DNA of 7,793 nucleotides, from positions 1 through 7,793 of the forward strand of contig DASSZD010000123.1 in NCBI GenBank assembly GCA_035702985.1, in the 5' to 3' direction. Position numbers and translations under genes: made by a program. Under the pieces are notes generated by a model. The model was not told the DNA's origin. It saw nothing but the letters and a program-made list of their open reading frames with translations, and did no database searches. This stretch comes from JAKAXG01 sp035702985 (GTDB taxonomy: Bacteria > Actinomycetota > Acidimicrobiia > Acidimicrobiales > Palsa-688). Below, in pieces: positions 5,846 to 7,793 of this stretch; position 1 is the first letter of the stretch, and each line of letters starts with the position of its first letter.

Positions 5846-7117
5846 GTGCTGGCCCAGCTGGCGAAGATGCGACAGGACCTGGAGAGATGGGCGGGATCGC
5901 TCGACCCGTCGTGCCTGTCCGTCCCTGACGCCACTGCCCTCATGTCCGAGGCGGCCGCCCTGGAGGCGGTGTGCTCCGCCCTCAAGGCGCTCGCCGCCGC
6001 CCGGGCCGCCGAGGGGACGGGATGGAAGTCCGCCGGCCACCGCTCCGCAGCTGACGCCATCGCCCGTCACACCGGGGTGGGCGGGGGCTCCGCCCGGCAG
6101 CTGATCGAGACCGGCCGGAGGCTGAGGGAGCAGCCCGACGTCAGGCGGGCCGCCCTGGCCGGGCGGCTGTCGCCCGAGCAGACCGAGCTCATAGCCGGGG
6201 CGGTGGCCTCAGCCCCCGGAGCGGCCGCCGAGCTGCTGGACCGGGCCCGGGACACGTCCCTGCACGACCTGCGCAGCCGGGTGGCCCAGGTGAAGGCGTC
6301 GGCGGCCCCGGACCTGGAGGCGCGTCACCGGGCCGTCCGGGCCCGCCGCCACCTGCGCTCGTGGACCGACGTCGACGGCACCTGGCACCTGCGGGCGTGC
6401 GGTACACCCGACGACGGCGCCCAGGTGATGGCCGCCCTGCAGCCCATCGCCAACCAGGTTTTCGAGTCCGCCCGTCGGCGGGGTGAGCGGGAATCCCCCG
6501 ACGCCTACGCCTTCGACGCCCTGCTCCAACTGGCGACCGAGGCGACCGGGCCCGGGACGGAGGAGCGGACGCCCGGCGGGCCCGAAGCGGATCCGGGGCC
6601 GGGGCGGACCCGGCCGGCCCGCCGGCGGAGAGGAGCGCCGGCCAAGATCCTGATCCGCATCGACTACGACGCCTTCCTCCGGGGGGTGGCGGGCCCCGGT
6701 GAGACATGCGAGCTGGCCGGGTACGGGCCGGTGCCGGTATCGGTGGTACGCCAGGTCATGGCGACGGGGGACCCCTTCGTCGCCGCCATCCTGCAGAGGG
6801 GCAAGGTGCTGACCGGGGTGGCGCACCTGGGCCGGTACCCGACCGCCCGCCAGCAGTCCGCCCTGGAGTGGCTGTACCCGACCGGTGCGGTGAGCGGGTG
6901 CGCCGCCCAGGCCCACCTGGAGCGGGACCACCGGGAGGACTGGTCCCGCACCCGGTTCACCATGCTCGACCTGCTCGACCTGCTGTGCCCCCACCACCAC
7001 CGGATGAAGACCCGTTACGGCTGGGCCCTGGTGACCGGCACCGGGGTGCGGGACTTCGTTCCGCCGGGCGATCCCCGCCACCCCGGCCGGGCCCCGACGT
7101 TGGGTCCAGCGGGGTGA
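5846..7117 (+). CDS. DUF222 domain / HNH endonuclease-like protein (13E12 repeat family type)
   Basis: The roughly 423-residue product has the DUF222 helical region (about 1-230), a Gly/Pro/Arg-rich linker (about 233-263) and a C-terminal HNH-nuclease-like part. Typical landmarks are CELAGYGPVPVSVVRQ, HLGRYPTARQQSALEW and an HNH core with C352, D361-H362 (ERDH), C381 and H383-H385 (CPHHHRMKT). The first CxxxC-like metal pair seen in many members appears reduced to a single Cys. The family is multicopy in actinobacteria and often linked with mobile DNA; its true role is unsettled. GTG 5846 is preferred because GGGAG ends six bases upstream; ATG 5840 directly abuts that GGGAG and would add two residues. 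It sits alone between nusB and pyrR with its own promoter, so it is probably an accessory insertion in the core synteny. Confidence 0.88.
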   Translation: MLAQLAKMRQDLERWAGSLDPSCLSVPDATALMSEAAALEAVCSALKALAAARAAEGTGWKSAGHRSAADAIARHTGVGGGSARQLIETGRRLREQPDVRRAALAGRLSPEQTELIAGAVASAPGAAAELLDRARDTSLHDLRSRVAQVKASAAPDLEARHRAVRARRHLRSWTDVDGTWHLRACGTPDDGAQVMAALQPIANQVFESARRRGERESPDAYAFDALLQLATEATGPGTEERTPGGPEADPGPGRTRPARRRRGAPAKILIRIDYDAFLRGVAGPGETCELAGYGPVPVSVVRQVMATGDPFVAAILQRGKVLTGVAHLGRYPTARQQSALEWLYPTGAVSGCAAQAHLERDHREDWSRTRFTMLDLLDLLCPHHHRMKTRYGWALVTGTGVRDFVPPGDPRHPGRAPTLGPAG

Positions 7118-7221
7118 CGATTTCCGGCTGGCCGCGCTGGCCGGCGCCACATGGGCGTCACCGACGGGGGCCCGACGCGCCTGGCGGCGAGGACCGGGAC
7201 GAGGGACCGGCGCGCAGGCGC

Positions 7222-7227
7222 TATCAT
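7222..7227 (+). promoter_or_regulatory. Probable -10 element of the pyrR promoter
   Basis: TATCAT would place transcription start near 7233-7235, exactly at the left foot of the PyrR-binding hairpin. No good -35 is seen 16-18 bases upstream. The fit with the leader RNA is the main support. Confidence 0.45.
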
Positions 7228-7234
7228 GAGGTTT

Positions 7235-7273
7235 CGAGCCGTGAAGCCGGTCCAGTGAGGCCGGGACGGAGCG
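7235..7273 (+). promoter_or_regulatory. PyrR-binding RNA hairpin in the pyrR leader
   Basis: The loop and flanks GGTCCAGTGAGGCC (7249-7262) match the known PyrR recognition consensus ARUCCNGNGAGGYU closely. The structure fits the family: a lower stem CCGT/ACGG (7239-7242 with 7266-7269) extended by a tandem G-A mismatch and CG/CG, a purine-rich 5' internal bulge GAAG (7243-7246), and an upper stem CCGG/CCGG (7247-7250 with 7261-7264) below the loop. UMP- or UTP-bound PyrR binds such hairpins and lowers pyr operon expression. It ends immediately before the AGGAGG of the TTG start, so bound PyrR could block ribosomes directly. Confidence 0.85.
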
Positions 7274-7279
7274 AGGAGG
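7274..7279 (+). promoter_or_regulatory. AGGAGG ribosome binding site for the TTG start of pyrR
   Basis: This is a perfect Shine-Dalgarno. The TTG at 7284 follows after four bases, a little short but workable. No other start for pyrR has a comparable site: GTG 7347 and ATG 7350 are preceded only by CGGACCGCG. It begins one base after the PyrR-binding hairpin. Confidence 0.6.
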
Positions 7280-7283
7280 ACTT

Positions 7284-7793
7284 TTGGCGAAACGCGAGCG
7301 TGCCCTGGCGCCCCCCTACGGGGGCGTTTTTGTTGCCCGGACCGCGGTGATGGACGCCGAGGACGTCCGCCGGGCGACGTGGCGGATGGCGCACGAGATC
7401 ATCGAGCGCAACCCCGAGACCAACCAGATCGTCATCGTCGGGCTGCAGACCGGGGGGGTGTGGATCGCCCGCCAACTGGCCCGGATCATCGGCGAGGTGA
7501 CCGGCGCCGACGTGGTGGTCGGCACCCTGGACGTGGCCTTCTACCGCGACGACATCGGCCTGCGGCCGGTGCTGCCCGAGGCGACAACCGACATACCCAT
7601 GGACCTGAGCGGCCACACCGTGATCCTGGTGGACGACGTCCTGTTCACCGGGAGGACCATACGGGCCGCCCTCAACGCCCTGGCCGACTACGGCCGGGCC
7701 CGGGCGGTACAGCTGGCCGTCATGGTCGACCGCGGCCACCGGGAGCTGCCCATCCGTCCCGACTACGTGGGCAAGAACCTGCCGACCCGCCGG
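7284..7793 (+). CDS. pyrR: Bifunctional pyr operon regulator / uracil phosphoribosyltransferase PyrR (3' end outside window)
   Basis: PyrR binds pyr mRNA in response to uridine nucleotides and in many bacteria also makes UMP from uracil and PRPP. The 170 visible codons cover nearly all of a family of about 180-195 residues. Recognisable parts are AVMDAEDVRRATWRMAHEIIERN (from 21, conserved N-terminus), FYRDDIGLRPV near 87-96, the PRPP loop VILVDDVLFTGRT at 113-125, and VDRGHRELPIRPDYVGKNLPT near the end. The start is uncertain. TTG 7284 has AGGAGG and is in frame but adds about 20 residues, which include a terminator-like hairpin. GTG 7347 or ATG 7350 would give the typical family N-terminus but lack a ribosome site. 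Aspartate carbamoyltransferase and other pyr genes are expected downstream. Confidence 0.94.
   Translation, partial: MAKRERALAPPYGGVFVARTAVMDAEDVRRATWRMAHEIIERNPETNQIVIVGLQTGGVWIARQLARIIGEVTGADVVVGTLDVAFYRDDIGLRPVLPEATTDIPMDLSGHTVILVDDVLFTGRTIRAALNALADYGRARAVQLAVMVDRGHRELPIRPDYVGKNLPTRR
7309..7331 (+). terminator. Intrinsic terminator (attenuator) at the beginning of pyrR
   Basis: CGCCCCC (7309-7315) pairs with GGGGGCG (7320-7326) around the four-base loop CTAC, and TTTTT (7327-7331) follows at once, then GTTG. Two G-T pairs can extend the base. This is a textbook intrinsic terminator, unusual in such GC-rich DNA. It lies about 40 bases after the PyrR-binding hairpin and before the conserved part of PyrR, where an attenuator is expected. 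If the TTG start is used, it is within the coding frame (residues about 9-16). Confidence 0.8.

Noticed and set aside
5888..5899. TGGGCGGGATCG also found at 1-12, considered as a repeat
   Set aside because: A single 12-base match of GC-rich codons in two unrelated genes is not enough to suggest an element.
7127..7145. Hairpin GCTGGCC/GGCCGGC just after the DUF222/HNH stop as a terminator
   Set aside because: The stem is short, contains a G-T pair and is not followed by T residues. It may act as a weak U-less terminator, but it does not stand out from background GC-rich pairing.
6706..7350. Long plus-strand ORF overlapping the DUF222/HNH gene and the pyrR leader
   Set aside because: Its product is rich in Pro, Arg and Gly with no recognisable domain, typical of an out-of-frame shadow in GC-rich DNA. 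It crosses the pyrR leader elements. Only its last 16 codons are discussed, as a possible leader peptide.

Overview
This is a very GC-rich window, densely packed with genes that use GTG or TTG starts and strongly GC-biased third codon positions. It looks chromosomal and actinobacterial. The order aroC-aroB-aroQ ... pepQ-efp-nusB ... pyrR is the classic actinobacterial shikimate/EF-P/NusB/pyrimidine neighbourhood. Protein details such as the short AroB with a GEMAKY motif make me lean towards Acidimicrobiia or a related uncultured lineage. That lineage call is inference; the locus identity is well supported.

Layout. (1) 1-2033, plus strand: the 3' part of aroC (chorismate synthase), then aroB (3-dehydroquinate synthase) and aroQ (type II dehydroquinase). 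Spacing is very tight and aroB/aroQ overlap by 4 bp, so this is one shikimate operon. The usual aroK is absent. (2) 2085-2849, minus strand: a lone prepilin (A24) peptidase, convergent with aroQ. A 21-bp-periodic repeat lies at the junction. (3) 2889-4992, plus strand: pepQ-like M24 peptidase, efp and nusB, closely spaced and probably one operon. (4) 4908-5756, minus strand: a YkgJ-type cysteine-cluster protein whose 3' end overlaps nusB antisense by 85 bp and which carries an in-frame 51-bp tandem repeat. (5) 5846-7117, plus strand: a DUF222/HNH (13E12-type) protein with a good sigma-70-like promoter and an inverted repeat over its ribosome binding site. (6) 7118-7793, plus strand: a pyrimidine-responsive leader followed by pyrR, which runs off the window end.

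How it works together. The shikimate genes act in aromatic amino-acid supply. EF-P and NusB are translation and transcription factors. PyrR opens what is normally the pyr biosynthetic operon (pyrB, pyrC, carAB, expected downstream). The prepilin peptidase, YkgJ-like and DUF222/HNH genes interrupt this core synteny and are the accessory part.

The most interesting element is the pyrR leader. A consensus PyrR-binding RNA hairpin sits directly before an AGGAGG ribosome site. A strong intrinsic terminator follows which, if the TTG start is used, lies inside the pyrR reading frame. This suggests coupled translational and termination control. I did not find a convincing wholly new multi-gene system here.
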